This document shows positions 23,437 to 34,149 of a stretch of 64,000 bases of DNA, one piece after another. How positions within the stretch are numbered: position 1 is the stretch's first letter; each line of letters opens with the position of its first letter. The translations under genes were made by a program, and so were the position numbers. The stretch covers positions 1,907,092 to 1,971,091 of the forward strand of contig NW_020653397.1 of NCBI RefSeq assembly GCF_003589595.1, in the 5' to 3' direction. This DNA is from Hyposmocoma kahamanoa (lineage: Eukaryota; Arthropoda; Insecta; Lepidoptera; Cosmopterigidae). Under the pieces are notes generated by a model that was not told the DNA's origin, searched no databases, and saw only the letters and a list, made by a program, of their open reading frames with translations.

Positions 23437-24346
23437 ATTTGTAAAATGAACTTTTCTAAATTGGTTCATATCTGTTCTGCGTAGTACTGTGGCAGTAGAG
23501 TCATGGAGTTAATTTTGCAGTTATAAGATTTCGCTAGCTTCAGACTAAATGATTGATCGTTGTCTGGCATATTAATATTTCAAAGTTCAAAAACATATGC
23601 ATAAGGATGCCTGGAAAAAAATGCTACCTAGTAATAAGGCCGAAAGAATGATTCATAGTTCATTCATTCATATGAAATAACTCATACTTATTTAGCTCAG
23701 CTCCTTCATCATCACCAATCCGTTATTCGTTCGTGATAGGCACGAGTCGTCTGAAAGAAGGCGTTCTTCTCCTTCTTCGACGTGGAGGTTACATCACAAT
23801 GTATTCCTTCAGCGATAGCTATATTCTGGCCAAATTCTATGTAGTTTTCTACTAATGTCAACAAACAAAAACATATGATTTTTAGGGTTTTCATCTCAGA
23901 CTCTTTCACAGTTACCACAACTCCAATATTTTCCCCCCAGTTCAACTGGATTATGCATAGACTAAAGCTTTGAAGTCATGTTTATAATAAATATTGTTCA
24001 ACAGATGTTTCAAATCACCTAAAAATTACCAGTAATTAACTATTTGGAAAACTGTGTCATCCCTAGTGACTAATGATTTGAAGAGACAGATTGCAAATAT
24101 TCGAGTTCTGGTGGCAATTCAAGTTCCGAATAGGAGATAGATGATGGATGATATAAATCTTACCATTTTGTTTCTTTCGTCTACCATTACCTACCATCTT
24201 ATTGTTATTCATAACTCAGACGTATCAATACGTATTTTGTAAGCTTTATAATAATTGGCTAGGTAAGTATTACTTCTACATAACCCAATTACCTACTTAC
24301 CTATTTAAATTTTAATTAAAGGAGCATTGAAAAAAATGTTGTTTTC

Positions 24347-24574
24347 CATTGACTTACAAATAAATGGACGACGGGTCTAATACAAAAACCACGAAAAAAA
24401 TGTCACAAGTCAACCTATTCGAAATTTAAATTGTAATGTCATCGCAGTATCGCGCTGTCAGTAGAACAAATGAAGACTAAAGCGGAGTTTGGCGCTCTGT
24501 ATACGATTTTAGCGCCTTACAAGTGCGGACACTTTTTAGCGCGGACCCGACGTCCATATAATTGTAAGTCAATG
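24347..24574. mobile_element. hAT-like MITE, 228 bp, copy 1
   Basis: The ends are CATTGACTTAC and its inverse GTAAGTCAATG, with further complementarity towards 'atggacg'. A perfect 8-bp direct repeat TTGTTTTC flanks it (24,339-24,346 and 24,575-24,582). A second copy of identical length lies inverted at 52,017-52,244 with a different 8-bp duplication. Eight-bp duplications are typical of the hAT superfamily. It is non-autonomous, with no ORF. Confidence 0.88.
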
Positions 24575-24793
24575 TTGTTTTCCTATGCCATCATTGGTTG
24601 ACTAGCAACGTTTTGTTATTAAACGTTCTACATCGAATTTGGCTACAGTATAGATGTATTGCTGCAAAATATTGGCAAATATAATTAAAATCATAGGTAC
24701 ATGTATGCAAAAATTATGATTTAAGACATTTCTTTCCCAAAAACAGAACAGAAACATTAACTTACAATGACAAATACTTGATCAATTTAAAGC

Positions 24794-25229
24794 CATCGAG
24801 TGTATAACCAGAAATAGAGACGAAATGTCATTTAATTTGTTTGAAAACCATTCTGGCATATCATTACGGTGACAACTGCGCTCCGATTGGCCAGGCCGAA
24901 TTCAAAACAATTGACGGGTGTCGTCAATTGTTTCACTTCACTTCACTTGCTATAATGGACGAAAATTGTAGAATTACATATTTAATATTTAATTACCGAT
25001 TAAATTTGATTCCGTTTGTTTTGTAATTAGATGTTTTGCTGTTTTTCCCCACACCACCGAATGGAACAGCACGCTATTGTTTCGCCATTAGAGATATTAT
25101 CTTTATTACAATAAATATATTTCAGTGCAAACGAGAGTTGATATTTATAAGTGATGCATCACTGACGAGTTACCAGGAATGTGCCATACATACCTTATTT
25201 CGTCTCTATTTCTGGTTATATACTCGATG
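24794..25229. mobile_element. MITE-like element with ~33-bp terminal inverted repeats, family H
   Basis: The left end reads CATCGAGTGTATAACCAGAA and the right end is its inverse (TTCTGGTTATATACTCGATG). The pairing continues through 'atagagacgaaat'. The interior is non-coding. I could not find a convincing target duplication. A one-ended copy of the left terminus lies at 35,025-35,110. Confidence 0.7.
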
Positions 25230-25356
25230 TTTCGGACCCATATCGAACAGAGAGCGGGAGTAGACCCCCAGGTACAAACAAAATTTTAAGACATTGTTGA
25301 CGTGATTATAGACTAAATGATTATCACTAATTGCAGTTTAGGTTTCTTACTACGGT

Positions 25357-25632
25357 TTTTTTATTATACTAAGTAACGAGACAAAGATGGCATGCGCCTG
25401 GTGGTAAACGACCCGCCTGTTCATAACAGTTGCAATGCTACGCAGAGCTTTAAATTGTAAAGATTTGAAGGGCATTATGACTGCGTCCATCACCCTGAGA
25501 TATAAGTTGCCAAGTCCCAAGTGCCTGTAATTTCACCAGCACCCTTACCCTTCGAAACTGTAACGGCAGAAAATGGTAAGGTGGCAGTACTAACTGGACG
25601 AACACTGTCACAAGGCTTTCCACTGCTACTAT
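25357..25632 (+). repeat. family A repeat
   Basis: It starts at a T tract and 'actaagtaacgagacaaaga', contains 'catcaccctgagatataagt' and ends at 'aaggctttccactgctact'. Confidence 0.75.
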
Positions 25633-25739
25633 GAAATATCGGGATAATAAAAATCATAGCGTGGTGAAAAAACCTGTAGCTAATGATTAATCAAAATGTA
25701 TCGACACTTGAATGGCAAAATGGGATAAGCGACATTTTT

Positions 25740-25816
25740 GGTCATATTGAGTTATATACACCGTTGAAATCAACGAATGTTTCTGATTCCATCGGTATAT
25801 ATAACTCAATATGACC
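25740..25816. repeat. short foldback / hairpin
   Basis: The arms at 25,740-25,763 (GGTCATATTGAGTTATATAC...) and 25,793-25,816 are complementary with about one or two mismatches around a 29-nt loop. It may be a small MITE; a hairpin RNA precursor cannot be excluded. Confidence 0.55.
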
Positions 25817-25872
25817 CGAAAGTACCACGTATCTCATTTCGATTTTTTTATATATCATAGAAAATAAGTTGT

Positions 25873-25955
25873 TGGCAAAAACCGCCGCAAGGATTCGAAA
25901 CATGGACCTCTCGATTGAGAAGCAACCACTCTCCCACTGGACTACCGTCGCTCTA
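25873..25955 (-). repeat. tRNA-like sequence (SINE head)
   Basis: The minus strand has 'GGTAGTCCAGTGGGAGAG' as box A and 'GTTTCGAATCC' as box B. Arm pairing is incomplete, with no clean 7-bp acceptor stem, so a functional tRNA gene is unlikely. Confidence 0.45.
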
Positions 25956-26825
25956 ACTCCTTATTCAGATAAAACAAAAGAAAATATATTAACGTTCAAA
26001 TAGCACCATCATCTAGTAAAACAATGAAAGTGCAAAGGCCTCGAACAGATCCTATCGCCGCAATCAGATCGTAATAATCGCCGGCCGATATCTGTCTAAT
26101 GCCGTTTTAATCGCCCTTTGATTTGTTTCTGATTGCGCATACGCACAGTCTTTTGTTTTTGATTGATGGACCTTTCTTCCTTCGTCTTCCTCAGGAGTCC
26201 AAGTCTCTTTATTGTTATCGTATATTTATCGAGTACTTTACGTTTACATATTGGCTATTCGTACCATTGGTAAAATACAGCCACGCGTGGTAACTTAAAC
26301 CAAGAAATCAAAACTAAACCTATTTATGTAATAGTTACCAAGCAGTATGTTTAAAGGTCACAGCGTCACAGGAACATTATTTGTCCGTCACATCTGTGTT
26401 TATCCGTCACACCGTCACACGCTTTGGCGTTACACTGATCAAACATTAAGTCAACTGGTAGCACAAACTCTGTTTAAACACGTCTTAAAACTAGGTACAT
26501 ATTTATTATTGTCTTTTCTTACATTCCGAGTTATCTTTGAATATTTTTTCAATTCGTAGAATAGAATTATTTATTTCGCGATATGACAATGTAAAACACA
26601 TTTGTTGTCAGAGTACAATAATTGGCACTAATGTAGAAAAAGATGAAATACAATGTAACGTCAAAATTCACTCATGGTCATATCGGTAGGTGAAAGGTAG
26701 AGGTCCTTAAGTCCTATCGTCATTTGTTTTTCATTTAACATCTTTTAATTGACCTTAAAATTGATTATAAATGCTTAATTATGAGCCTCATTCCGTTTAA
26801 AACACTCAATTAAAATTATTTTTTG

Positions 26826-27395
26826 TAGCAGTAGAGCTTCTTGTGGAAGAGTTCATCAACGGTAATACTGTCATGTTACCTATTTCTATCGCCAAGCAGT
26901 AATGTCAGCATTACTGTGTTCCGGTTTTGAAGGATAAGAGTGTGAAATACTAAAGGTTATTATACAACTTCTGCGTACTTGGATGACAAAAATCCGTGGT
27001 AGTAACCCGTTTAGCTCATGGAGGTAGTCTCGATCTCTGATGTTTCAAATAAAGAAAAATATTGTAAATGTTATTTACAAAGAGCAACCCCTAGAGTTTC
27101 TTGCTCATTCTTCTCAGGGGAATCTGCCTTACGAATGAGCGGTAGAGTTTAACCATTGTGACGATTTCAAGTGTAATAATGCTTGCCTATGAAATAAAGA
27201 TTATTTTGAATTTGAATTTGAATTTGAATTTGAAATTACAGGCACATGGGACTTGCCAACATATGTCCCAGGTGACGGGCGCAGTGGCAGTGCCCCACAA
27301 ATCTTTGCGATCTAAAGTGGCACTGCAACTGTTATAGATAGACGTGTAGCTCACCATAAGACACGACTTGTTCATGTCGTAATATTGTAAAAAAA
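26826..27395 (-). repeat. family A repeat split by a LINE insertion
   Basis: The first half (26,826-26,950, ending 'gtgtgaaat') and the second half (from about 27,232, starting 'gaaattacaggcacatgg') are contiguous in intact copies ('ggtgaaattacaggcac'). A LINE 3' fragment sits exactly between them, and 'gaaat' is repeated on both sides as expected for a target duplication. Confidence 0.75.
26951..27235 (+). mobile_element. 5'-truncated LINE 3' end with GAATTT tail
   Basis: It contains 'agagtttcttgctcattctt' and 'acgaatgagcggtagagttt', shared with 43,195-43,345, and ends in about four GAATTT-type hexamers near 27,207-27,232. It is inserted in a family A repeat, which makes it the younger of the two. 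No coding sequence is left. Confidence 0.7.
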
Positions 27396-27539
27396 ATACT
27401 GTTTGGCGCTACCGGATTATATAACACATTTTATATTATGTCTCTGAGAAGCAGAAACTTTAAAAAAAACGAAATTAATCAATATTATTCATACCAAAAT
27501 GGAATGCCAACTGACAGTACCATTTTTTTTTTCAGAAAA

Positions 27540-27690
27540 TTAAAAATAAAACAGAACACAAGTTTCGCAGGATTATTAATTATAATGGGATAAAAATGTT
27601 GTCAAAGAATTTTCTTGTGGTAATATCGCATTTTTATCATGTCCCTGTTATTCCATAAAGCGGCGGGAGCCCCAGAGAGGGAGCGACCAG
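27540..27690 (+). repeat. interspersed repeat, family G
   Basis: Inverted counterpart of 11,700-11,975, sharing 'tcgcatttttatcatgtccc' and 'ccataaagcggcgggagccc'. Non-coding. Confidence 0.6.
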
Positions 27691-28034
27691 AGAGTCTCTT
27701 TAAAACGGCTATAACAAAGGCTTACTATTATAAAAATCCAAGATGTAGAGAAACTAGAGGTGACAATTTTCATCACACTATCTTTGGGGTGGTCGTATAC
27801 GCAACTTGAACTAGTCTGACCCAAATTGTTCCATCTGTGTTTGTACAGTGTTAAGACAAATGAACAAGGTCCATAAAGCTTACAGTGCTGCCACACAGCC
27901 GAACGTTACTCCGTTTGCACAGGGCATGATGTTGGGGCAGACACTGTTTAGTTTACACTAACACTGTCTATTGATGCATTTGGTGCATTCGATACGGAAG
28001 AGTTGATCGAAGTTTGCTTATAACCAGTCTTGGA

Positions 28035-28285
28035 TTTTTAATGGTATCAAGTGACGGGACGAACAAGTCGTGCGCCTGCTGGTAAGCGACACGCCTACTT
28101 GTCAATTTATGTCTCAGAGTGACAGGCACAGTGGCAGTGCCTCTAAGCTCTTTGCAATTAAAAGCTCTAAGTGGCACTGCAACTGTTATTGACAGGCGTG
28201 TCGCTTACCACCAGGCGCACGATTTGTTCGTCCAGTTACTTGGTATTTTATAAAAATAGTGACGGAACATGTCGTGCGCCTTTTT
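28035..28285. repeat. family A repeats in palindromic arrangement
   Basis: A plus-strand 5' end (28,040-28,095, 'aagtgacgggacgaacaagt') faces a minus-strand copy (28,100-28,250) whose end is its near-perfect inverse. A third piece ('gtgacggaacatgtcgtgcg') follows at 28,257. The result is a ~55-bp armed inverted repeat with a ~100-bp centre. Confidence 0.7.
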
Positions 28286-29394
28286 AGTTCGTTTTAAAAA
28301 AAGACAGACTATAGTAATTGCTATTTTCATAATCTAAAGTACAGAACAAAATACAATACAATATGAAGTGGAATTCCTTGCCTGGACACTTTTTCCCTAA
28401 ACACTACACCTTGTGCTTATTCAGGGCGAAAGTGAATAGGCATTATTTCCTCATCGTCACTTTTCATCAAATGCGCACTTAAAAATAAAATATAAAAATC
28501 CGGTACTTCGAAGGTATTAACCACTGTATGTGTATTAACTTCGTTGAAGTTAAGGTAAATATATACTCTAACAACTCCTCCGAACTTATCAGTTCTACGG
28601 TCAGTTATACGTCTATAATGAGAAAAATGGAAAAAATAACAATCCACCATTTTTTTTTCAATTGTAAGATTTTACAATAAAGTATGATTATTTAAAAAAT
28701 ATAAGTAAGCTGCTACAAGAGTCATTTTAAGCTGAATACTTGATTAAGCTCATTGAAAAGGTTTAATGACTCTTCGTCAGCAATAATATAGAGCTTACAA
28801 TAGCTCCGAATTAACGTAATGACGTAAGCAATAGGGATGTGAAAGTAACAGTTTGAAATAATATAAAAGTAACGGGACTTATTTTATACTATAATGTGTG
28901 ATAACCGTGTTAGTTTTCATAATAGTTTGAAATAATAAAATAAATAACAGGTATTATGGAGATGGCAGGCGCGTAGTTTCTAAATACGTCAAATAATGTT
29001 TTATTGTATTAGACATGGATTTTATTCATTTGAGATTGTGCACAAGGTCACTCAGACAAATGTACATTGTGATTTTGATAAAGATATTAAGACATTGTTT
29101 TAAATGACGTAAGGTTCAAGTCATACCGACGTAATTTTTCGCTTCGATGTATTTGATTTTTGTATCTATAATAATAAGAATCTAGTGTAATATATTCACA
29201 AAAAACATGGTAGTAAAACAACATGATATTCAATAAATCGAACATGAATCTAAATAATGTCTTAACTCAAAAATTGTGAAAATCAGAAAACACGATTTCA
29301 AAGTTCAAAAAATTACTAAATGTAACCAATACATTTATATTTTCGTTTACAACTGGATAACTAATTATTATGTATAAATAAAAATAATCTCATT

Positions 29395-29770
29395 TTTCCG
29401 TAAACGATTATTTTATGAGGAACTGTATACGTTTTTACAACAAGATTCCGGAGCATATATTATTATAATTATCATTTCCTAAGTTTAAAACTTACATCAG
29501 AAATATTTTAATTGTCAATTGTTAATTGAAAAAAAGTCATATTACAAAATTGAAGACTGTGTTAGATAAAGATTTATGAAAAGACTACATGGGTCCAGAT
29601 TCCACACAAATTTGATTCAAAGTGTATTCCATAGCTTTTAACTTTATTTGATAAGAGCAATCCCTAGAGTTCCTTATTCGTACTTCTCGGGGAAGTCAGC
29701 ACAGTGAACGAGCAGTGGCTTCAAAAAAGTTTTCAAGTATAAATTTGTTTTAAATGTGGCATAAATTATT
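29395..29770 (+). pseudogene. LINE 3' end, degenerate
   Basis: MRNCIRFYNKIPEHI-like coding is followed by an in-frame stop. Further on 'agataaagatttatgaaaag' and the 3' UTR shared with 9,249-9,560 appear. It belongs to the same family as the copy at 9,895-10,335 and is clearly inactive. Confidence 0.7.
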
Positions 29771-30754
29771 CTCTAATCTTGATATGACTGCTGTGTTTTC
29801 TCAATTCTATCATATTTGCGCTGCGACAGTAATTCATTTCAAGTGCGAAACAAAGATACAAATTACTAGAAACAAATAATGTTAAAATTTATATAACCCT
29901 ATGGCATTTGGCACAACTCAATTAACCCAAGGTAGTTAGCAAAAGTAGCACAGCCAAACATATGGTTACCCATCTGACAAGGCCTTCAGAAAACCTCTCA
30001 AAAGAACATTCCAAATGAATGAAGCCGCGAACAACACTAATTACAATCGAACGAATTACGCCAACGGCAGAGAGGCAAACTCAAAGACCTTATTGAAATA
30101 CCAATTGGACCTCTCTCAATAGCTTTTTGTTAACAACACGTTCAAGTATTAAAAACCTCGCGTATTTATGTTACCAAAACACCGCGACGACGTGTCCAAT
30201 GACCCAATGGGCCCGAACCAAGGGACCTGGCCAAAGTTTTTGTTTAAACAGATTATGAAATTGAAGAACACACATCTTTAGGCCGATCAAACAGTTGTGT
30301 TAACGCTGGAACAACAACTGGACCGTCAAGAATTTTAACTCGACACACTACACAAACATATGCACCCACAGTGGCACCACATGTCAGAGCGCGGGGACAA
30401 AAACACAAAGATAATTTACGTATTTTGACGCAGAAGTTTACTCTGCGCCCGGATGTCGTCGGTTTGCCAGGGCTCGTTATCTTGAGGGTTTAACTTGAGC
30501 AGTGCATGAATGACGCTTATCAGTCCCCGGTGCAGGCGCAGGTAAAGCTGACGTCTTAGTTTATGGCGTCATGCTACCGTTTCTAGCGCGGTTTTAATTG
30601 CTTAGTTTTATGCCTTCAATAAACTGCGATCCGTGAAGATCTCATATTGTAAACGTGCTAAAAAGACTACGAACTCCTCACGATTGAAATCTAGACCTCT
30701 GTCATAATTAGGCTGAAAAATAGTTGTTATAACATAAATATACCACATTAACTG

Positions 30755-30895
30755 CCTCCGTGACCGAACGATTACCACTCTAGTCTGCCACGCAGAGGTC
30801 CCGTGTTCGATTCCCGAGCGGGGAGAAATATTTGTATGGCCTACATTTATTTTTCTCGTCAGTTGGTGGTTGTCTACATGTGTGTCCATGGCACT
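30755..30895 (+). repeat. tRNA-derived SINE, family D
   Basis: The tRNA-like head contains 'GTCTGCCACGCAGAGGTCCC' and box B 'GTGTTCGATTCCCG'. It is followed by a body ('tatggcctacatttatttt', 'ggttgtctacatgtgtgtcc') that recurs in reverse at 42,985-43,115. Confidence 0.75.
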
Positions 30896-30964
30896 CGCGA
30901 CACAGGGTTTCCCTAGTACGGGACTATGAGTGACCGCGTTAGTTATTTTAATATTTAATTACCT

Positions 30965-31085
30965 GAGTAATGGAATCCAGAGGCACTGAAGTTCGGTTCT
31001 AAATTGACCATACCGGGAACTGAAGCTCATTATCAAGCGCCTGCTAGTGCTAGCCACGGGGCCGCCGAGGTCGTCAAATTGAATA
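30965..31085 (-). repeat. degenerate SINE, family E
   Basis: The end 'cacggggccgccgaggtcgt' followed by 'caaattgaat' resembles the family E copies at 12.9 and 13.2 kb. The tRNA-like head is on the minus strand and poorly preserved. Confidence 0.45.
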
Positions 31086-31361
31086 TAAGTACTCATACCA
31101 CAATCGCAGCGCGTCGTATTGTTATTCGTGTACACGGAAACTGATTTCTTATATGAATAGGGTTGTTCTTATGTTACGTACGCGGTAGGAAATTTAGAAA
31201 CCTAGTGATTACGCGCTTGGTGGAGCGGGTAGATAACACGGATTTCCCTAACAAAGTCAAACAGCGCGGCGCTCGCCCCCGCTGCCCACCAATTCGTAAT
31301 GCCTTTGATTTTATTTGTTAAAAATCGGTTAAGTACCCGTGTCGAACGGCGGCGGTGGGTG

Positions 31362-31373
31362 GCCGCCATCTTG
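31362..31373 (-). promoter_or_regulatory. YY1/Pho-type motif AAGATGGCGGC near an hth exon
   Basis: The minus strand reads CAAGATGGCGGC, a strong match to the YY1/Pleiohomeotic consensus. It sits in a GC-rich patch about 285 bp downstream of the 31,658 exon in transcript orientation. One motif alone does not define a Polycomb element. Confidence 0.25.
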
Positions 31374-31657
31374 CTTTTATTATTTCACTTTTTGTCCGAG
31401 CTAGCCGCGGGAGGCGTACGGTGCGATTCAACTTTTTTATGAGTGACAATATATACCTTTTTTGATCTTATTCCCTTATTTTGTTATTCCGAGAAACATT
31501 TCTCGTTTACCTGTGGTTAATTTCGGACAGATCTTTAACTAATAAAATCATAAATTATTCGGTCGCTGCGAGGTGATCTGTTAGTTCACTATTTTATGGT
31601 GTATCAAACTGCTCCAAGTTATTTTAAGCTTTGGTAATAAATAATGTGGATACTTAC

Positions 31658-31708
31658 TAATGAATCGACCTCGGGGTCCGCTATATAGTAAGGTTTTTCT
31701 TGACGTAT
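31658..31708 (-). CDS. hth: homothorax exon IRQEKPYYIADPEVDSL
   Basis: This 51-nt phase-0 exon encodes 17 residues, IRQEKPYYIADPEVDSL, lying between the two conserved halves of the MEIS domain. The acceptor is TGTTACAG|ATACGTC and the donor TCATTA|GTAAGT. It corresponds to the 51-nt vertebrate MEIS exon with IRAEKPLFSSNPELDNL, as I recall that family. The next exon (22,045) follows after 9.6 kb. The upstream exon with the first MEIS half (the LLALIFEKCELATC region) was searched for by eye up to 64,000 and not found. Two consecutive 51-nt exons plus a 171-nt exon are all frame-neutral if skipped. Confidence 0.95.
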
Positions 31709-32139
31709 CTGTAACAAAAGGAAAGATTATACAATATTATTTCATATTTAAAAAGTTATTAGCTCTGAATGGTGGCAGTTCATATGGAGATTCATAGCTT
31801 GTTTTATAATGAGACGGGCAGTTTGCTGAGTAGATTAACTGCGGGCGCAGCCGGGTCGTAATGCTTGTCCGTGGCTAATAAAATGCTCGCTCGCTTGGCT
31901 GCGCACACGCACCATAGAGCGAGCAACAGACGAGACACAAACTGCATCACCATTTCACGTCCGCCTCTCAAAATATTGTGTGTTAATGATGCACTCGTGT
32001 TTTAGACTTATTTAAAATAGAATCTGTTATTTCAAAACACTCGTAACCTAGGAGTTATGACTGATATTACTTGGTTAAATACTAAGTTTTTTTTATTAGA
32101 GTGAGAGTTACGTTGATAGGGGATTTTTTTTTCAATGTT

Positions 32140-32372
32140 AGTAGCAGTAGAGCTCCTTGTGAAGTTTGCCCAGGGAAGTACAGCCACCTTGCCTATTTCT
32201 GCCCCTAAACAGTAATGTCAGCGTTACTGTGTTACGGTTTTGGGACTTGTGAATTTATATCTTAAGGTGACGGGCGCAGTGGCAGCGCTCCGCAGATCTT
32301 TATGATTTAAAGCTGTCAGTGGCACTGCAACTGTTATGGACAGGCGTGTCGCTTACCATCATAGTAATTATA
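32140..32372 (-). repeat. family A repeat
   Basis: It runs from 'gtagcagtagagctccttgt' to 'caggcgtgtcgcttaccat'. It retains 'cagcgttactgtgttacggt' and 'gacgggcgcagtggcagcgc'; the middle is shortened. Confidence 0.75.
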
Positions 32373-32423
32373 ACTTATCGCGTTCTTAGGTTTTCGCGAT
32401 TGTTGCACATAGGAAATAAAACT

Positions 32424-32566
32424 ATTTTTCCGGATTTAAATCGCGTATATTTGTGTTTTCGGGTCCCATGATCATGGTCACCGTGACCATGGGACCTGTA
32501 AAAGGCCCGAAACGTCGGTTTGTTTGAAAAACGAACATACGCAATTTAAATCCGGAAAAATTATAG
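32424..32566. repeat. inverted-repeat element with a 19-bp central palindrome
   Basis: The outer arms 'TTTTTCCGGATTTAAATCGC' (left) and 'GCAATTTAAATCCGGAAAAA' (right) are near-perfect inverses. The centre holds CATGGTCACcGTGACCATG near 32,473-32,491, followed by 'ggcccgaaacgtcgg'. Probably a foldback or MITE-type element; I found no convincing target duplication. Confidence 0.6.
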
Positions 32567-32579
32567 CTTTTTTTTAAAA

Positions 32580-32828
32580 AAAAAACGGACCTCATAAGGT
32601 CGTGGAATTACATTTATTTGCCAAGTTTTATTCAAATCGTATTCATCCCCTAGTTTGTCACTCTTAGATATGGAATGTTTTCTTCAAACTGTATCGTATT
32701 TAAATGGGACTAATACTGAGGTACGCTCTTTCCAACAAAGAAAGAATCATCAACATATATACAAAAAAAAAGAAAGAGGTTCTCATTGGAATTGAGAACC
32801 TCTTTTTTTGTAGTCGGTTAAAAATACA
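32580..32828 (+). repeat. interspersed repeat, family F, with 13-bp terminal hairpin
   Basis: The blocks 'cattcatcccctagtttgtc' and 'atggaatgttttcttcaaac' define the family. Near the end AAAGAGGTTCTCA and TGAGAACCTCTTT (32,773-32,785 / 32,793-32,805) form a perfect 13-bp stem with a 7-nt loop, followed by 'gtcggttaaaaa'. Confidence 0.7.
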
Positions 32829-33192
32829 AGCTGACAGTTCTAGTCTTCCTATTGTATGTTTCTACGTTCTCACTTAAGACACGCTTTTTTTCGACATAAA
32901 CTTGCTACGACCGGAAATACGATACAATCTAGTATGCGCTTCCATCCAACCGATTTTCTTTTTTTTATCGCACTACATTGACTTGACGTCAGCTCAAACA
33001 ACACATAATTGCTGTTTGAACTCGCCTCCAGCACTTGTTTATTACAAATTTAATTAAAATAACAAATGTTACCGGACATTTTTCTTACCATAAACGCATT
33101 TGCGCATTGCATCAGATTCGTATCGGTTCTGAATCCGAGACTATACAAATCTAGAAAGCTCGGACCCACTTCGGATGTCGCTTAAGAACTAA

Positions 33193-33367
33193 GGGTCGTA
33201 TTCTAGAACTCTACTCAATGTTCAAGTCAGGACTTGAGTATGATTCAAAGCACTAGAAATCATACTCAAGTCCTTGCCATTAGGGTCGTATTTCCAGTGC
33301 TTGGAATCATACTCAAGTCTGCACAAATCCTGACTTGAGCATTGAGTAGAGTTCTGGAATACGACCC
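33193..33367. mobile_element. foldback MITE flanked by TAA
   Basis: This 175-bp element is largely palindromic. The outer arms GGGTCGTATTCTAGAACTCT and the inverse of 'AGAGTTCTGGAATACGACCC' pair over about 45 bp, and an internal partial repeat ('agggtcgtatttccagtgc') adds a second fold. TAA flanks both ends (33,190-33,192, 33,368-33,370), as expected for PIF/Harbinger-type non-autonomous elements. Its ends differ from the Harbinger at 46.6 kb, so it was not mobilised from that copy. Confidence 0.75.
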
Positions 33368-33976
33368 TAAGTCCGATTCAAACCCGAGACAATACGAATA
33401 CCGCTTGTACACCTAGAGATATCGAGCTTCTATCTGAGATTCACTTAAGGGTTCCAGCTAAGCATTTACGTAACGAGTCACTAATTCATTTACCTGTCGC
33501 TTTGCCAAATTACAAACGGAATTCATTTATACGGCGTGCGAGCAATAATTTTAACAAAGTTTCTGCTCTTTACGATTTTGATTTGTTTAACACAAACTGT
33601 GCGTACGTTAAGAAGGTATTATCTAATTCATTTTTTTATTACTAAAGTAATCTAATTTGCGTAATGTTAAATTGCTTGCATAATGTGTCATGTGTGTGTG
33701 AAGAATGTCGTTTACTTGTTTAGTGTCATCGATGCTGTATTTTCCTATTGTATTTTTATCAGTAGGGTACTGTTATTGCTTATAATTATTTAATATAGTT
33801 TCTATTACATTGTGATATAAGCTGTTTGTGTCCTCAAAAATAAAATAAGTAAATTGAAAAAAATAAATATGTAAAATGATGCCTGTGACATTTTGCACGT
33901 CATTCCTGGAATTCGGAACTGATACAAATGGAAGTGACGGGAAATCGCCGAGCTTAAAATCACCAAGATCTGATTA

Positions 33977-34125
33977 TGAGACAAACCTAAGTTGAAAAGT
34001 CCCATGTGCCTGTAATTTCACCAGCACCCTTTAGAACCGAAACGCAAAAATGCTCACACTACTGCTTCGCGTTAAAAATAGACAAGTCGGCAAATACTTC
34101 CATGGGAAAACTCTTTCTACTACCA
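33977..34125 (+). repeat. family A repeat, 3' part
   Basis: It contains 'aagtcccatgtgcctgtaat' and a degraded end 'ctctttctactacc'. Partial copy. Confidence 0.65.
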
Positions 34126-34149
34126 GGTTTGATGATGGGACATGAACAC

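Larger units (their letters stand above)
22046..31657 (-). other. hth: homothorax intron between the two 51-nt exons
   Basis: This 9.6-kb intron runs from GTAAGT at 31,657 to CAG at 22,046. Much of 22.1-31.1 kb consists of SINE, MITE and LINE remnants, listed separately. From 22,210 to 23,360, from 28,290 to 29,390 and from 29,770 to 30,750 I see no recognisable feature. No nested gene is apparent. Confidence 0.85.
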
